Below, one piece after another: positions 23,696-31,129 of a stretch of DNA of 35,155 bases (positions within the stretch are counted from its first letter, which is position 1; each line of letters begins with the position of its first letter). The stretch is from the NCBI RefSeq assembly GCF_015670795.1, contig NZ_JADPCJ010000027.1, positions 1 to 35,155 of the forward strand, given 5' to 3'. Source of the stretch: Collinsella aerofaciens (GTDB lineage Bacteria; Actinomycetota; Coriobacteriia; Coriobacteriales; Coriobacteriaceae). The translations under genes and the position numbers were made by a program. The notes beneath the pieces are model-generated. The model did no database searches and was not told where the DNA came from. It saw nothing but the letters and a program-made list of their open reading frames with translations.

Positions 23696-23727
23696 ATCTT
23701 ATCAGAATTAACGATAAACGATAAATA
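23696..23727 (-). promoter_or_regulatory. promoter with tandem TTTATCG operator of the XRE/DUF2975 operon
   Basis: On the minus strand TTATCG and TAAGAT (23696-23701) are spaced as -35 and -10. The direct repeat TTTATCGTTTATCGTTAA covers the -35 and spacer, a likely autoregulatory site for the XRE protein. Confidence 0.5.
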
Positions 23728-23889
23728 ATTACGGATACTGAGCAAGTAATGATTGAAAACGATTAGCGTGAGCTATTAGCTCGTTTTGGATGCCGGAGTT
23801 TGGCGCGCGGGGGATGAGGATAAATGCCAAAACTTCCTATGATCGCACAAGTGCTTCATCGGGTTCCCTAATTCATCTGGGAAAACAAC

Positions 23890-23903
23890 TGCAAACGATT
23901 GCA
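23890..23903. promoter_or_regulatory. cre-like LacI/CcpA-family operator
   Basis: TGCAAACGATTGCA fits the catabolite-responsive element consensus TGNAANCGNTNNCA at every fixed position. Whether this lineage has CcpA is not known from the window; any LacI-family regulator could bind it. Confidence 0.5.
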
Positions 23904-23910
23904 AGTAACC

Positions 23911-23938
23911 GGTGAACGGTCGAAAACTACCGTTCACC
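23911..23938. repeat. inverted repeat GGTGAACGGT / ACCGTTCACC
   Basis: There are two perfect 10-bp arms around 8 nt. The left arm lies within ACCGGTGAACGGTCGA (23908-23923), which recurs with one change at 24126-24141. Confidence 0.6.
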
Positions 23939-24088
23939 GATAATCTCAAAACTGGTTCTAACTGGTATTAAGTCAAAAAGACCAATTCACATATCTTCAC
24001 AATGACCTGCAATTTTTCTACACGCTATTTTTAGCCGCCCTGCGTTGTTTAGACACAGGAAAAGATTCGATCTTTTGCCAAAACATTT

Positions 24089-24102
24089 CGAAACGGTTTC
24101 AA
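24089..24102. promoter_or_regulatory. second cre-like operator
   Basis: TCGAAACGGTTTCA matches TGNAANCGNTNNCA except at position 2 and contains the LacI-type palindrome GAAACGGTTTC. Confidence 0.45.
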
Positions 24103-24125
24103 AACCGCAGGTAGAAGTGTTAACG

Positions 24126-24176
24126 ACCGGTAAACGGTCGATTTATCACCGTGAGCGGTGCAAAAACGTTTTACCG
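24126..24176. repeat. second ACCGGTAAACGGTCGA motif with distal inverted arm
   Basis: The 16-bp motif repeats the 23908 one with a single substitution. CGGTAAA (24129-24135) pairs with TTTACCG (24170-24176). Confidence 0.5.
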
Positions 24177-24210
24177 TATGAATCAACGAAAGCGACCTCT
24201 TTTGGGGTGA

Positions 24211-24216
24211 TATAGT
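24211..24216 (+). promoter_or_regulatory. candidate -10 box of the PTS operon
   Basis: TATAGT lies 18 bp before the operator at 24234. The -35 region is weak, as expected of an activated or repressed promoter. Confidence 0.45.
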
Positions 24217-24233
24217 GACAACAACACGTCACG

Positions 24234-24245
24234 TGGTTACTACCA
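24234..24245. promoter_or_regulatory. GntR-type operator of the PTS operon
   Basis: TGGTTACTACCA is a TGGT-N4-ACCA palindrome like the DasR/NagR sites of the HutC/UTRA branch of GntR proteins. The 13-bp core TGGTTACTACCAG is identical to the one in front of agaS. It lies downstream of the -10 box, where a bound repressor would block transcription. Confidence 0.7.
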
Positions 24246-24309
24246 GTTTAGAAACCACTGGTCTTCAAAGAAGGCTTTCTAAGAAGCTTTAAGGGCGAGC
24301 GCCCGCTGG

Positions 24310-24352
24310 CTTCCGAAAATCATCGGACTCAGATTGTACACACCTTCGGAAG
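24310..24352 (+). promoter_or_regulatory. leader hairpin covering the EIIA ribosome binding site
   Basis: CTTCCGAA (24310-24317) pairs with TTCGGAAG (24345-24352); the right arm contains part of the GGAAGGG binding site of the EIIA gene. Confidence 0.4.
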
Positions 24353-24362
24353 GGAAATTTGA

Positions 24363-24806
24363 ATGGTTGGCTTTATTCTTACCGGTCATGGACAGTTCGC
24401 ACCCGGCCTTGCAAGCGCTATCGCTATGGTTGCCGGCGACCAGCCTGCTTTTACCGTCGTTCCTTTTGAGGGCGACCAGGCCGCATCCTACGGTGAGGAT
24501 CTCCGCGCCGCTATTACCGCCATGCGCGAGGAGTGCGATGGCGTGCTCGTCTTTACCGACCTGCTTGGCGGCACCCCGTTCAACCAGTCGATGATGATTG
24601 CCCAGGATGTCGACAACGTCGAGGTTCTGACTGGCACCAACCTTCCCATGGTTATTGAGCTTCTGTTCCTCCGCGGCAATGCCACGCTCGCCGAGCTTGG
24701 CGAGCAGGCCGTGACCGTTGGCCAGACGGGCGTCACCGCCCAGACGGTCGCATCCGTTGCCGGCTCCGAGGAAGAGGATATCTTCGGCGACGAGGACGGC
24801 ATCTAA
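24363..24806 (+). CDS. PTS mannose/Aga-family EIIA component
   Basis: The 147-aa protein has the mannose-family IIA fold: MVGFILTGHGQFA with the phosphorylated His at residue 9, then FTDLLGGTPFN and the LTGTNLPMVIELL segment. It accepts phosphate from HPr and passes it to EIIB. The last 25 residues are acidic. Its stop codon shares one base with the yajC start. By context it is an AgaF-type protein for N-acetylgalactosamine or galactosamine. Confidence 0.93.
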   Translation: MVGFILTGHGQFAPGLASAIAMVAGDQPAFTVVPFEGDQAASYGEDLRAAITAMREECDGVLVFTDLLGGTPFNQSMMIAQDVDNVEVLTGTNLPMVIELLFLRGNATLAELGEQAVTVGQTGVTAQTVASVAGSEEEDIFGDEDGI

Positions 24807-25087
24807 TGGCCGATTTCGGAGCCAACGTCCTGAGCTCCTCGGTCGCCCTTTTAGGCCTGCTTGTCATCATGGGCTTGATTTACACCATCTGGTCGCAAAT
24901 CAACATGAAGAAGAAGCAGAAGTACTTCAAGGAGCTGCACACCGAGCTCAAGCCGGGTCAAGAGGTTCTTTTCGCCGGCGGTATCTACGGAACCGTCAAA
25001 GGCATCGAAGGCGAGAAGGTCCAGATCAAAGTCCGATCCGGAGCCGTCGTAGATGTTTCGCGTTACGCGATTCAGGAGATCAAGTAA
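24806..25087 (+). CDS. yajC: YajC-family membrane protein inside the PTS operon
   Basis: The 93-aa protein has one N-terminal transmembrane helix (about 10-29) and the YajC core KKKQKYFKELHTELKPGQEV (in part), LFAGGIYGTVKGI and a beta-rich end. YajC normally associates with SecDF, yet here its start overlaps the EIIA stop (TAATG) and it is in the middle of the PTS genes. From memory, streptococcal PTS operons for glycosaminoglycan disaccharides also contain a yajC gene, so this is a recurring pairing. It might help insert EIIC/EIID. Confidence 0.88.
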   Translation: MADFGANVLSSSVALLGLLVIMGLIYTIWSQINMKKKQKYFKELHTELKPGQEVLFAGGIYGTVKGIEGEKVQIKVRSGAVVDVSRYAIQEIK

Positions 25088-25123
25088 CTGTCGTCAGCAA
25101 ATAACGAAAGGAAGCTGATCAAC

Positions 25124-25606
25124 ATGGCAGAACCCAACATTCTTCTTACCCGCATCGATAACCGACTGGTTCATGGTCAGGTTGCCACCCAGTGGAACTC
25201 CACCCTGGGCTCCAACCTCATCCTCGTCGCCAACGACGACGTGGCGTCCAACACCATGCGCCAGAACCTCATGAAGATGGCCGCTCCCGCCGGCGTCGCT
25301 ACGCGTTTCTTCTCTCTGCAGAAGACCATCGACGTCATTGGCAAGGCGAGCCCGCGCCAGAAGATCTTCATCGTGGCCGAAACACCGGAAGACGTGCTTA
25401 CGCTCGTCAAGGGCGGTGTGCCTATAAAGAAGGTAAACATCGGCAACATGCACATGTCGGAAGGAAAGCGCCAAGTCGCCACCTCCGTCGCAGTTAACGA
25501 CGAGGATGTCGCTGCGTTTAAAGAGCTGCAGGAATTGGGGGTGGAGTTGGAGATCAGGCGCGTTCCGAGCACGCCTGTTGAGGACACGAGCAAGCTCTTC
25601 TCGTAA
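25124..25606 (+). CDS. PTS mannose/Aga-family EIIB component
   Basis: The 160-aa protein begins ILLTRIDNRLVHGQVATQW with the phosphorylated His at residue 17. It carries the KGGVPIKKVNIGNMHMSEGK stretch that closely resembles AgaB/AgaV of E. coli. It transfers phosphate to the incoming sugar. GAAAGGAAG precedes the ATG. Confidence 0.94.
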   Translation: MAEPNILLTRIDNRLVHGQVATQWNSTLGSNLILVANDDVASNTMRQNLMKMAAPAGVATRFFSLQKTIDVIGKASPRQKIFIVAETPEDVLTLVKGGVPIKKVNIGNMHMSEGKRQVATSVAVNDEDVAAFKELQELGVELEIRRVPSTPVEDTSKLFS

Positions 25607-25623
25607 TCCTCGTGATCCACGTT

Positions 25624-25673
25624 GTCAGGAGTGAAACCCTGACGTTCTGTACGTGAAATCCAAAGTGCGTACA
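25624..25673 (+). promoter_or_regulatory. two hairpins between EIIB and EIIC genes
   Basis: GTCAGG/CCTGAC (25624-25643) and TGTACG/CGTACA (25648-25673) fill the 90-nt gap. No T-run follows. They could be RNA processing or stability elements that adjust the level of the membrane subunits. Confidence 0.35.
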
Positions 25674-25696
25674 TACATTTTGAAAGGAGGAGCAAG

Positions 25697-26497
25697 ATGG
25701 AATACTCGATCATCCAGATCGCTCTGGTCTTCGTCGTCACGTTCATCGCGGCAATCGACCAGTTTGACTTCCTCGAGTCTCTCTATCAGCCCATCGTCAC
25801 CGGCGCCGTCATCGGTCTTATCCTTGGCGACCTCAACACCGGTCTTCTCGTGGGTGGTACCTATCAGCTCATGACGATCGGCAACATGCCGATCGGAGGC
25901 GCTCAGCCGCCTAACGCCGTCATCGGCGGCATCATGGCAGCCATTCTCGCTATCGCCACGGACCTCGAGCCCAACGCGGCAGTCGGCCTCGCCATTCCGT
26001 TCGCTCTGCTTGGCCAGCTTGGCGTTACCCTGGTCTTCACGCTTATGTCCCCGCTTATGTCCACGGCCGATAACATGGCTCACAACGCGGACACCAAGGG
26101 CATCGAGCGCCTGAACTACTTCGCCATGGCTCTGCTCGGCCTGATCTTCGCTGTCGTCGTCACCCTGTTCTTCATCGCTGGCGCTACCATTGGTCAGACC
26201 ATCGCTTCCGCCATCCCGACTTGGCTGCAGACCGGTCTGTCCGCTGCAGGCGGCATGATGCGCTTCGTCGGCTTCGCCGTCCTGCTCAAGGTTATGATGA
26301 ACCGCGATATGTGGGGCTTCTTCCTCATGGGCTTTGGCCTCGCGCTCATCACCGTTGCCAACGATTCGCTGGCAACCCCTGCTCTGCTCATCCTCGCTCT
26401 CATCGGCTTCGGCATCGCTTTCTGGGACTTCCAGCAGCAGACCGAGCTGAAGGGTGCAGCTGTTTCTGACGGAGGTGACTTCGAAGATGGCATCTAA
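25697..26497 (+). CDS. PTS mannose/Aga-family EIIC component
   Basis: This 266-aa membrane protein has the signatures AAIDQFDFLESLYQPIVTG (in part), LILGDLNTGLLVGGTYQLMTIGNMPIGGAQPPNAVIGG (in short: IGGAQPPNAVIGG) and several membrane spans. It forms part of the sugar channel with EIID. A strong GAAAGGAGG precedes the ATG. The 3' end overlaps the EIID gene by 11 nt. Confidence 0.94.
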   Translation: MEYSIIQIALVFVVTFIAAIDQFDFLESLYQPIVTGAVIGLILGDLNTGLLVGGTYQLMTIGNMPIGGAQPPNAVIGGIMAAILAIATDLEPNAAVGLAIPFALLGQLGVTLVFTLMSPLMSTADNMAHNADTKGIERLNYFAMALLGLIFAVVVTLFFIAGATIGQTIASAIPTWLQTGLSAAGGMMRFVGFAVLLKVMMNRDMWGFFLMGFGLALITVANDSLATPALLILALIGFGIAFWDFQQQTELKGAAVSDGGDFEDGI

Positions 26498-27569
26498 TGA
26501 GTATGTGATCCCGGAGCACTACGAGGATCTCACTCCTGCTCCGCAGCTCGACCAGAAGACCCTCAACAAGATGGCTTGGCGCTCCTGCTTCCTGCAGGCA
26601 TCGTTCAACTACGAGCGCATGCAGGCCGCTGGCTGGCTCTACTCCATCATCCCCGGTCTGGAGAAGATCCACACCAACAAGAACGACCTCGCGGCTTCCA
26701 TGAGCCACAACCTGGAGTTCTTCAACACCCACCCGTTCCTCGTCACCTTTGTTATGGGCATCGTGCTTTCGCTCGAGCAGAACAAGGTTGACATCCCCAC
26801 GATCCGCGCCGTCCGCGTCGCCGCAATGGGCCCGCTCGGTGGTATTGGTGACGCTCTGTTCTGGCTGACGCTCGTGCCTATCACGGCCGGCATTACCTCC
26901 AACATGGCCATCAACGGCAACGCTGCTGCGCCGATCATCTTCCTGGTGATCTTCAACGCTGTCCAGTTCGCTCTGCGCTTCTGGCTCATGAACTGGTCCT
27001 ACAAGCTTGGCACCAGCGCTATTGACGCTCTGACCGCCAACATGCAGGCCTTCACGCGTGCCGCTTCCATCATGGGCGTCTTCGTCGTCGGTTGCCTGGT
27101 CGTCACCATGGGTGGCACCCAGATCAACCTCCAGATCCCCAACGGCACCACCCGTGGTCTCTCCGCTACTACCGTGATCGTCTCCGAGAAGGAGGCCGAG
27201 AACTTCACCGGTATGGAGGGCATCGATACCGAGACCGCTGAGGCCGGTACCATCGCCATGACCGATAAGGACGGCAACGCCCTTACCGCTTCCGATGCCG
27301 ACGGCAACGCTGTCGAGTGCGGCGTCACCGATCTGGGTAACGGCATGGAGTCCGTGACCTACGGCACCGTTACCGAGGATCCGGTCAACTTCTCTGTTGC
27401 CGACACCCTCAACACCATCGTCCCGAAGCTCGTCCCGCTTATGCTTACGCTGCTGCTTTACTACATGTTCGCTAAGCACAGCTGGACCCCGACCAAGGGC
27501 ATTCTGCTGCTCTTCGTCCTGGGCATCCTGGGCGCTGGCCCGCTTGGTCTCTGGCCGAGCATCTGGTAA
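26487..27569 (+). CDS. PTS mannose/Aga-family EIID component with enlarged loop
   Basis: The ATG at 26487 follows GGAGGTGA and gives 360 aa. LQASFNYERMQAAGWLYSIIP, the NTHPFLVTFVMGIVLSLEQ block and GPLGGIGDALFW are the family's hallmarks (each quoted in part). Between the span ending IMGVFVVGCLVVTMGG and the C-terminal LVPLMLTLLLYYMF lies a soluble stretch of roughly 95 residues with repeated DKDGNALTASDADGNAV-like Asp/Gly/Thr segments. Typical EIID proteins (about 265-300 aa) have a far shorter one. It is probably extracytoplasmic or stacked on the channel. The function of the insert is unknown. Confidence 0.92.
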   Translation: MASNEYVIPEHYEDLTPAPQLDQKTLNKMAWRSCFLQASFNYERMQAAGWLYSIIPGLEKIHTNKNDLAASMSHNLEFFNTHPFLVTFVMGIVLSLEQNKVDIPTIRAVRVAAMGPLGGIGDALFWLTLVPITAGITSNMAINGNAAAPIIFLVIFNAVQFALRFWLMNWSYKLGTSAIDALTANMQAFTRAASIMGVFVVGCLVVTMGGTQINLQIPNGTTRGLSATTVIVSEKEAENFTGMEGIDTETAEAGTIAMTDKDGNALTASDADGNAVECGVTDLGNGMESVTYGTVTEDPVNFSVADTLNTIVPKLVPLMLTLLLYYMFAKHSWTPTKGILLLFVLGILGAGPLGLWPSIW

Positions 27570-27635
27570 GGCTCTAGCTTGAGGGGTGTGTCCCTACGCG
27601 GCTCACACCCCGACCCCTTAAGCCATGTGTATGTT

Positions 27636-27675
27636 AAAAGCCGCGTGCTCGAAAGAGCGCGCGGCTTTTGTTTTC
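27636..27675 (+). terminator. terminator of the PTS operon
   Basis: AAAAGCCGCG pairs with CGCGGCTTTT, with an inner GCTC-GAAA-GAGC, then GTTTTC. A separate stem, GGGGTGTG/CACACCCC, lies upstream in the same gap. Confidence 0.88.
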
Positions 27676-27754
27676 TTAATGATACGGGTGTGGCAGACAG
27701 ATAATGCATAACACCCTAGGTAGTTAGCCGAAATCGAGCAAAAAGGAGGATAGG

Positions 27755-28486
27755 ATGGCGATCGGAGCGCGTAAGCAACCGCTGTACGATCAGCTGGTCG
27801 ATATTCTGACCGAAAAGATTGACCATGAATATCGCGCCGGTGACATGATTCCTTCCGAGCGCGAACTTTCGGAGCGCTATGGTCTCTCGCGCACTACGGT
27901 ACGCCTGGCTCTGCAGGAACTGGAGCGTTTAGGACTGGTGGTTCGGCAGCACGGTCGCGGTACCTTTGTGACCGACCGCTCGGCAAAGGCAACCAATCTT
28001 ATGCAGTCCTACAGCTTTACCGAGCAGATGCGCGCGATGGGTCGCGACCCCGAGACCACGATTCTCGATTTTTGCGAGATGGAGGCCGATAAGAATCTGG
28101 CTGAGCATATGGGATTGCGTATCGGTGATCGCATTTTTAAGCTCAAGCGTCTTCGTTCTGCCGACAACATGCCCATGATGGTCGAACGCAGCTATCTACC
28201 GGTTCGTCAATTTCTATCCCTAAAGCGACCACTGCTAGAGCGTAAGCCGCTTTACGATGTGATTGAGCAAGACTTTCAGCAAAAGATACGCGTGGCCGAA
28301 GAGGAGTTCTATGCGAGCATAGCCCGTCCCACCGATGCTCACCTTTTGGGAATTGTCGAGGGCTCGCCTGTGCTCGACTTGGTCAGGACTACGTATAACG
28401 AGTCAAACGAGGTTGTGGAGTATACACTCTCGGTTGCTCGTGCCGATCAGTTTAAATACAAGGTTTACCACCAGCGCAGCAACTAG
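27755..28486 (+). CDS. GntR/HutC-family regulator with UTRA ligand domain (probable regulator of the Aga locus)
   Basis: The 243-aa protein has a winged helix at residues 8-75 (PSERELSERYGLSRTTVRLAL, in part, and HGRGTFV in the wing), then a UTRA domain of about 140 residues that in relatives binds a sugar phosphate (NagR, DasR, PhnF types). AAAAAGGAGG precedes the ATG. It sits between the two operons that share the TGGTTACTACCAG operator, which is good evidence that it controls both. The probable inducer is a phosphorylated amino sugar such as GalN-6-P or GalNAc-6-P; that is inference. Confidence 0.92.
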   Translation: MAIGARKQPLYDQLVDILTEKIDHEYRAGDMIPSERELSERYGLSRTTVRLALQELERLGLVVRQHGRGTFVTDRSAKATNLMQSYSFTEQMRAMGRDPETTILDFCEMEADKNLAEHMGLRIGDRIFKLKRLRSADNMPMMVERSYLPVRQFLSLKRPLLERKPLYDVIEQDFQQKIRVAEEEFYASIARPTDAHLLGIVEGSPVLDLVRTTYNESNEVVEYTLSVARADQFKYKVYHQRSN

Positions 28487-28525
28487 TGTTTGCATCGTTT
28501 CCATATGGTGATTCTTTGCATTTAA

Positions 28526-28539
28526 CTGGTTACTACCAG
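28526..28539. promoter_or_regulatory. GntR-type operator of agaS
   Basis: CTGGTTACTACCAG is a palindrome with 5-bp arms. It shares 13 identical bases with the operator at 24234. It covers the -35 region of the agaS promoter, whose TATAAT is at 28556-28561. Confidence 0.72.
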
Positions 28540-28555
28540 ATAACCAACCGAAGTG

Positions 28556-28561
28556 TATAAT
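28556..28561 (+). promoter_or_regulatory. -10 box of agaS
   Basis: A perfect TATAAT, 39 bp before the start codon and 16 bp after the operator. No good -35 hexamer is present. Confidence 0.65.
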
Positions 28562-28600
28562 TGCACGTCAGAGGATTACTTCTAGAGAGAGGTATTAGAA

Positions 28601-29767
28601 ATGTTCGAGAAGAGTGTCGAGGAGCTCACCGAGCTCGGCGCCCAGATCACCACGGCCGAGATTGCTCAGCAGCCCGAGCTTTGGCGCGATACGCTCAACA
28701 TCTATCGCGAGAACAAGGAGGCCATCGAGGCCTTCCTGGCCGAGGCTCGCGCTATGGGCGAGGGTCGTCTGTCCGTTGTCTTCACCGGTGCCGGTACGTC
28801 CGACTACGTTGGCGATACCTGCGCCCCGTACCTGCGTCACGCTGGCAACACTGATCTCTACGACTTTAAGCCCATCGCCACGACCGACATCGTGAGCGCC
28901 CCGCGCGACTTCCTGCGCGCCGAGGATCCCACGCTCGTGGTTTCCTTTGCCCGCTCTGGCAACAGCCCCGAGAGCCTTGCCGCCGTTGCCGTTGCCAAGG
29001 AGCTCGTCCACAACGTCAAGTTCCTCAACATCACCTGCGCTCCCGAGGGCAAGCTTGCCGTCGAGTCTGCCGATGATCCCAATGCGCTGACGCTGCTCAT
29101 TCCGCGCGCCAACGACAAGGGCTTCGCCATGACCGGTTCTTATTCCTGCATGACCCTGCTCTCCACCCTTATTTTCGACACTGCCTCTGACGAGCAGAAG
29201 GCCGAGTGGGTCGAGACGATTGCCAAGATGGGCGAGGAGGTCATCTCCCGTGAGCCCGAGATCGCCGATTACCTGGCTGGCGATTTCAACCGCGTGACCT
29301 ACTTGGGTTCTGGCTCCTTCGGTGGCCTTGCTCAGGAGAGCCAGCTCAAGATCCTCGAGCTCGCTCACGGTCTGGTCGCTACTTCCTACGACACCTCCAT
29401 GGGCTATCGTCACGGACCTAAGTCCTTCGTCGACGATAAGACGCTCGTCTTCGTGTTCGTCAACAACGACGCCTACACCCGTCAGTACGACATCGACATC
29501 CTCAACGAGATCGGTGGCGACGAGATCGCTCAGCACACCATCGCCGTTCAGCAGGAAGGTGCCACCGTCTATGAGGGTGAGTCCTTCACCTTTAAGGGCT
29601 ACGAGGCACTTCCCGAGGGTTACCTTGCTCTGCCGTTCGTGATGTTTGCCCAGGCTATCAGCCTGCTCAACTCCGTCCGCGTGGGCAACACGCCCGATAC
29701 GCCGAGCCCCACCGGCACGGTCAACCGCGTGGTTAAGGGCGTGACGATTCACCCCTTCACCGCTTAA
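28601..29767 (+). CDS. agaS: D-galactosamine-6-phosphate deaminase/isomerase AgaS
   Basis: The 388-aa protein has two SIS domains. The first has VVFTGAGTSDYVGDTCAPYL and VSFARSGNSPESLAAV, the second GSGSFGGLAQESQLKILEL and the MGYRHGPKSFVDD block. The ending GNTPDTPSPTGTVNRVVKGV is nearly that of E. coli AgaS. It converts galactosamine-6-phosphate to tagatose-6-phosphate and ammonia. GAGAGAGG precedes the ATG. Confidence 0.95.
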   Translation: MFEKSVEELTELGAQITTAEIAQQPELWRDTLNIYRENKEAIEAFLAEARAMGEGRLSVVFTGAGTSDYVGDTCAPYLRHAGNTDLYDFKPIATTDIVSAPRDFLRAEDPTLVVSFARSGNSPESLAAVAVAKELVHNVKFLNITCAPEGKLAVESADDPNALTLLIPRANDKGFAMTGSYSCMTLLSTLIFDTASDEQKAEWVETIAKMGEEVISREPEIADYLAGDFNRVTYLGSGSFGGLAQESQLKILELAHGLVATSYDTSMGYRHGPKSFVDDKTLVFVFVNNDAYTRQYDIDILNEIGGDEIAQHTIAVQQEGATVYEGESFTFKGYEALPEGYLALPFVMFAQAISLLNSVRVGNTPDTPSPTGTVNRVVKGVTIHPFTA

Positions 29768-29785
29768 TCGCGTCCCCCTGTAAGG

Positions 29786-29827
29786 GCGCCCGTCCGCTCA
29801 TAACGGCGGGCGGGCGCTTTTTGTTTT
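29786..29827 (+). terminator. terminator after agaS
   Basis: GCGCCCG pairs with CGGGCGC, with an inner CCG/CGG, followed by TTTTTGTTTT. Confidence 0.88.
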
Positions 29828-29884
29828 ACGTGAGCTGGGTATAAGCATTACCACAGTCAACTGCTTTAGAAGCGAGGAGTGCAT

Positions 29885-31054
29885 ATGAGCACGTACGCAA
29901 TTAAGGCTGACAAGTTCTTCTTGCCGGCAGGCCCGCAACTGGGCGGCTATCTTATGGTCGAGGATGGCGTTTTTGGCGCCTGGCAGGCCGACGAGCCCTC
30001 TTGCGAGATTAAGGACTACACGGGATCGTGGATCGCACCGGGTATGGTCGATACTCACATCCATGGCTTCTACAACCACTCAACTACCGATAACGATCCC
30101 GAGGGCATCGATATCAGCTCAACCGAGCTCGCCCGTCGCGGTACCACCAGCTGGCTGCCCACGACGTTCACCGATGGCGTCGAACAGATCAAGGACGCCT
30201 GCGCTGCTATCGCCAAGGCGGACGAGGGCCGCGGCCCCGACTTCTGCGGTGCCCGCATTCAGGGCATCTACCTGGAGGGCCCCTTCTTTACCATGAAGCA
30301 CGTGGGCGCGCAGAACCCCGCTTACCTGATTGACCCCTCCGAGGAGGTTTTCGACCAGTGGCAGGAGGCTGCGGGCGGTCGCATCGTTAAGAGCGCCATG
30401 GCCGCCGAGCGCGACGGTGCCGCTGCTTATGCGGCTGCTCTGAACGCCAAGGGCGTGGTGACCAGCATCGGTCACTCCGACGCCACCTACGATGAGTGCA
30501 TCGCCGCTATCAATGCCGGTGCCAGCTGCTTTACGCATACCTATAACGGCCAGCGCGGTCTGCATCACCGTGAGCCCGGTGTCGTGGGTGCTGCCATGTC
30601 TACGCCCGAGACCTACGCCGAGATCATCTGTGACGGCAAGCACGTAAACCCTGCCGCCATCAAGGCGCTGCTGCAGGCAAAGGGCTGGCAGCACACGGTA
30701 CTCATCACCGACTGCCTGGGTTGCGGCGGCATGCCCGAGGGCAGCTACACCAGTGGCGGCATGGACGTCATCATGAAGGACAACCTGTGCTGGCTCGCCG
30801 ACGGCAAGAGCATTGCCGGCTCGGTGCTCACGCTTGCCCAGGGCGTCAAGAACATCGTCGACTGGGGCATCGCCAGCTCCGATATCGCCATTCGCATGGC
30901 AACTGACGTGCCGGCACGCTCCGCGCACATCGAGGATAAGTGCGGCAGCATCATGCCGGGTCGCGACGCCGACTTTGTCGTGTTCGACCATGAGCTCACC
31001 CTCGTCGAGACGTATGTTGGCGGTCAGAGCGTCGGCAACGCCTTTACCGAGTAA
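29885..31054 (+). CDS. nagA: N-acetylgalactosamine-6-phosphate (or glucosamine) deacetylase
   Basis: The ATG at 29885 follows GAGGAG by 5 nt and yields 389 aa. Amidohydrolase motifs are in order: GMVDTHIHGF, LEGPFF, GHSDATYDE, THTYNGQRGLHHREPG (in short THTYNGQ and HHREPG) and ITDCLGCGG. The C-terminal strand reads SIMPGRDADFVVFD. The usual THxFNAM of NagA is here THTYNGQ. It removes acetate from GalNAc-6-P or GlcNAc-6-P. Next to agaS and the Aga-type PTS the GalNAc form (AgaA) is likelier, though the sequence alone does not decide. Confidence 0.92.
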   Translation: MSTYAIKADKFFLPAGPQLGGYLMVEDGVFGAWQADEPSCEIKDYTGSWIAPGMVDTHIHGFYNHSTTDNDPEGIDISSTELARRGTTSWLPTTFTDGVEQIKDACAAIAKADEGRGPDFCGARIQGIYLEGPFFTMKHVGAQNPAYLIDPSEEVFDQWQEAAGGRIVKSAMAAERDGAAAYAAALNAKGVVTSIGHSDATYDECIAAINAGASCFTHTYNGQRGLHHREPGVVGAAMSTPETYAEIICDGKHVNPAAIKALLQAKGWQHTVLITDCLGCGGMPEGSYTSGGMDVIMKDNLCWLADGKSIAGSVLTLAQGVKNIVDWGIASSDIAIRMATDVPARSAHIEDKCGSIMPGRDADFVVFDHELTLVETYVGGQSVGNAFTE

Positions 31055-31066
31055 CGATAGAAAAAG

Positions 31067-31098
31067 ACGGCGGGCCCGAATCTGCTCGGACCCGCCGT
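31067..31098. terminator. bidirectional terminator between nagA and the flavodoxin gene
   Basis: ACGGCGGG and CCGA pair with TCGG and CCCGCCGT. On the minus strand it is followed by CTTTTTC, so it best serves the flavodoxin gene; on the plus strand the T-run is missing. Confidence 0.75.
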
Positions 31099-31129
31099 AT
31101 GGGTTAAACGCTCAAAAGCACCTTAACAG

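Larger units (their letters stand above)
23662..24362. other. 700-bp gene-free regulatory region
   Basis: No plausible gene is seen on either strand. The stretch is AT-richer than the rest and is full of palindromes. It contains the leftward promoter of the DUF2975 operon, a cre-like site (23890-23903), a second cre-like site (24089-24102), a duplicated ACCGGTRAACGGTCGA motif (23908, 24126), the perfect palindrome AAAAGATTCGATCTTTT (24061-24077), tandem ACTGGT half-sites (23951, 23961), and the promoter and operator of the PTS operon. Confidence 0.75.
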
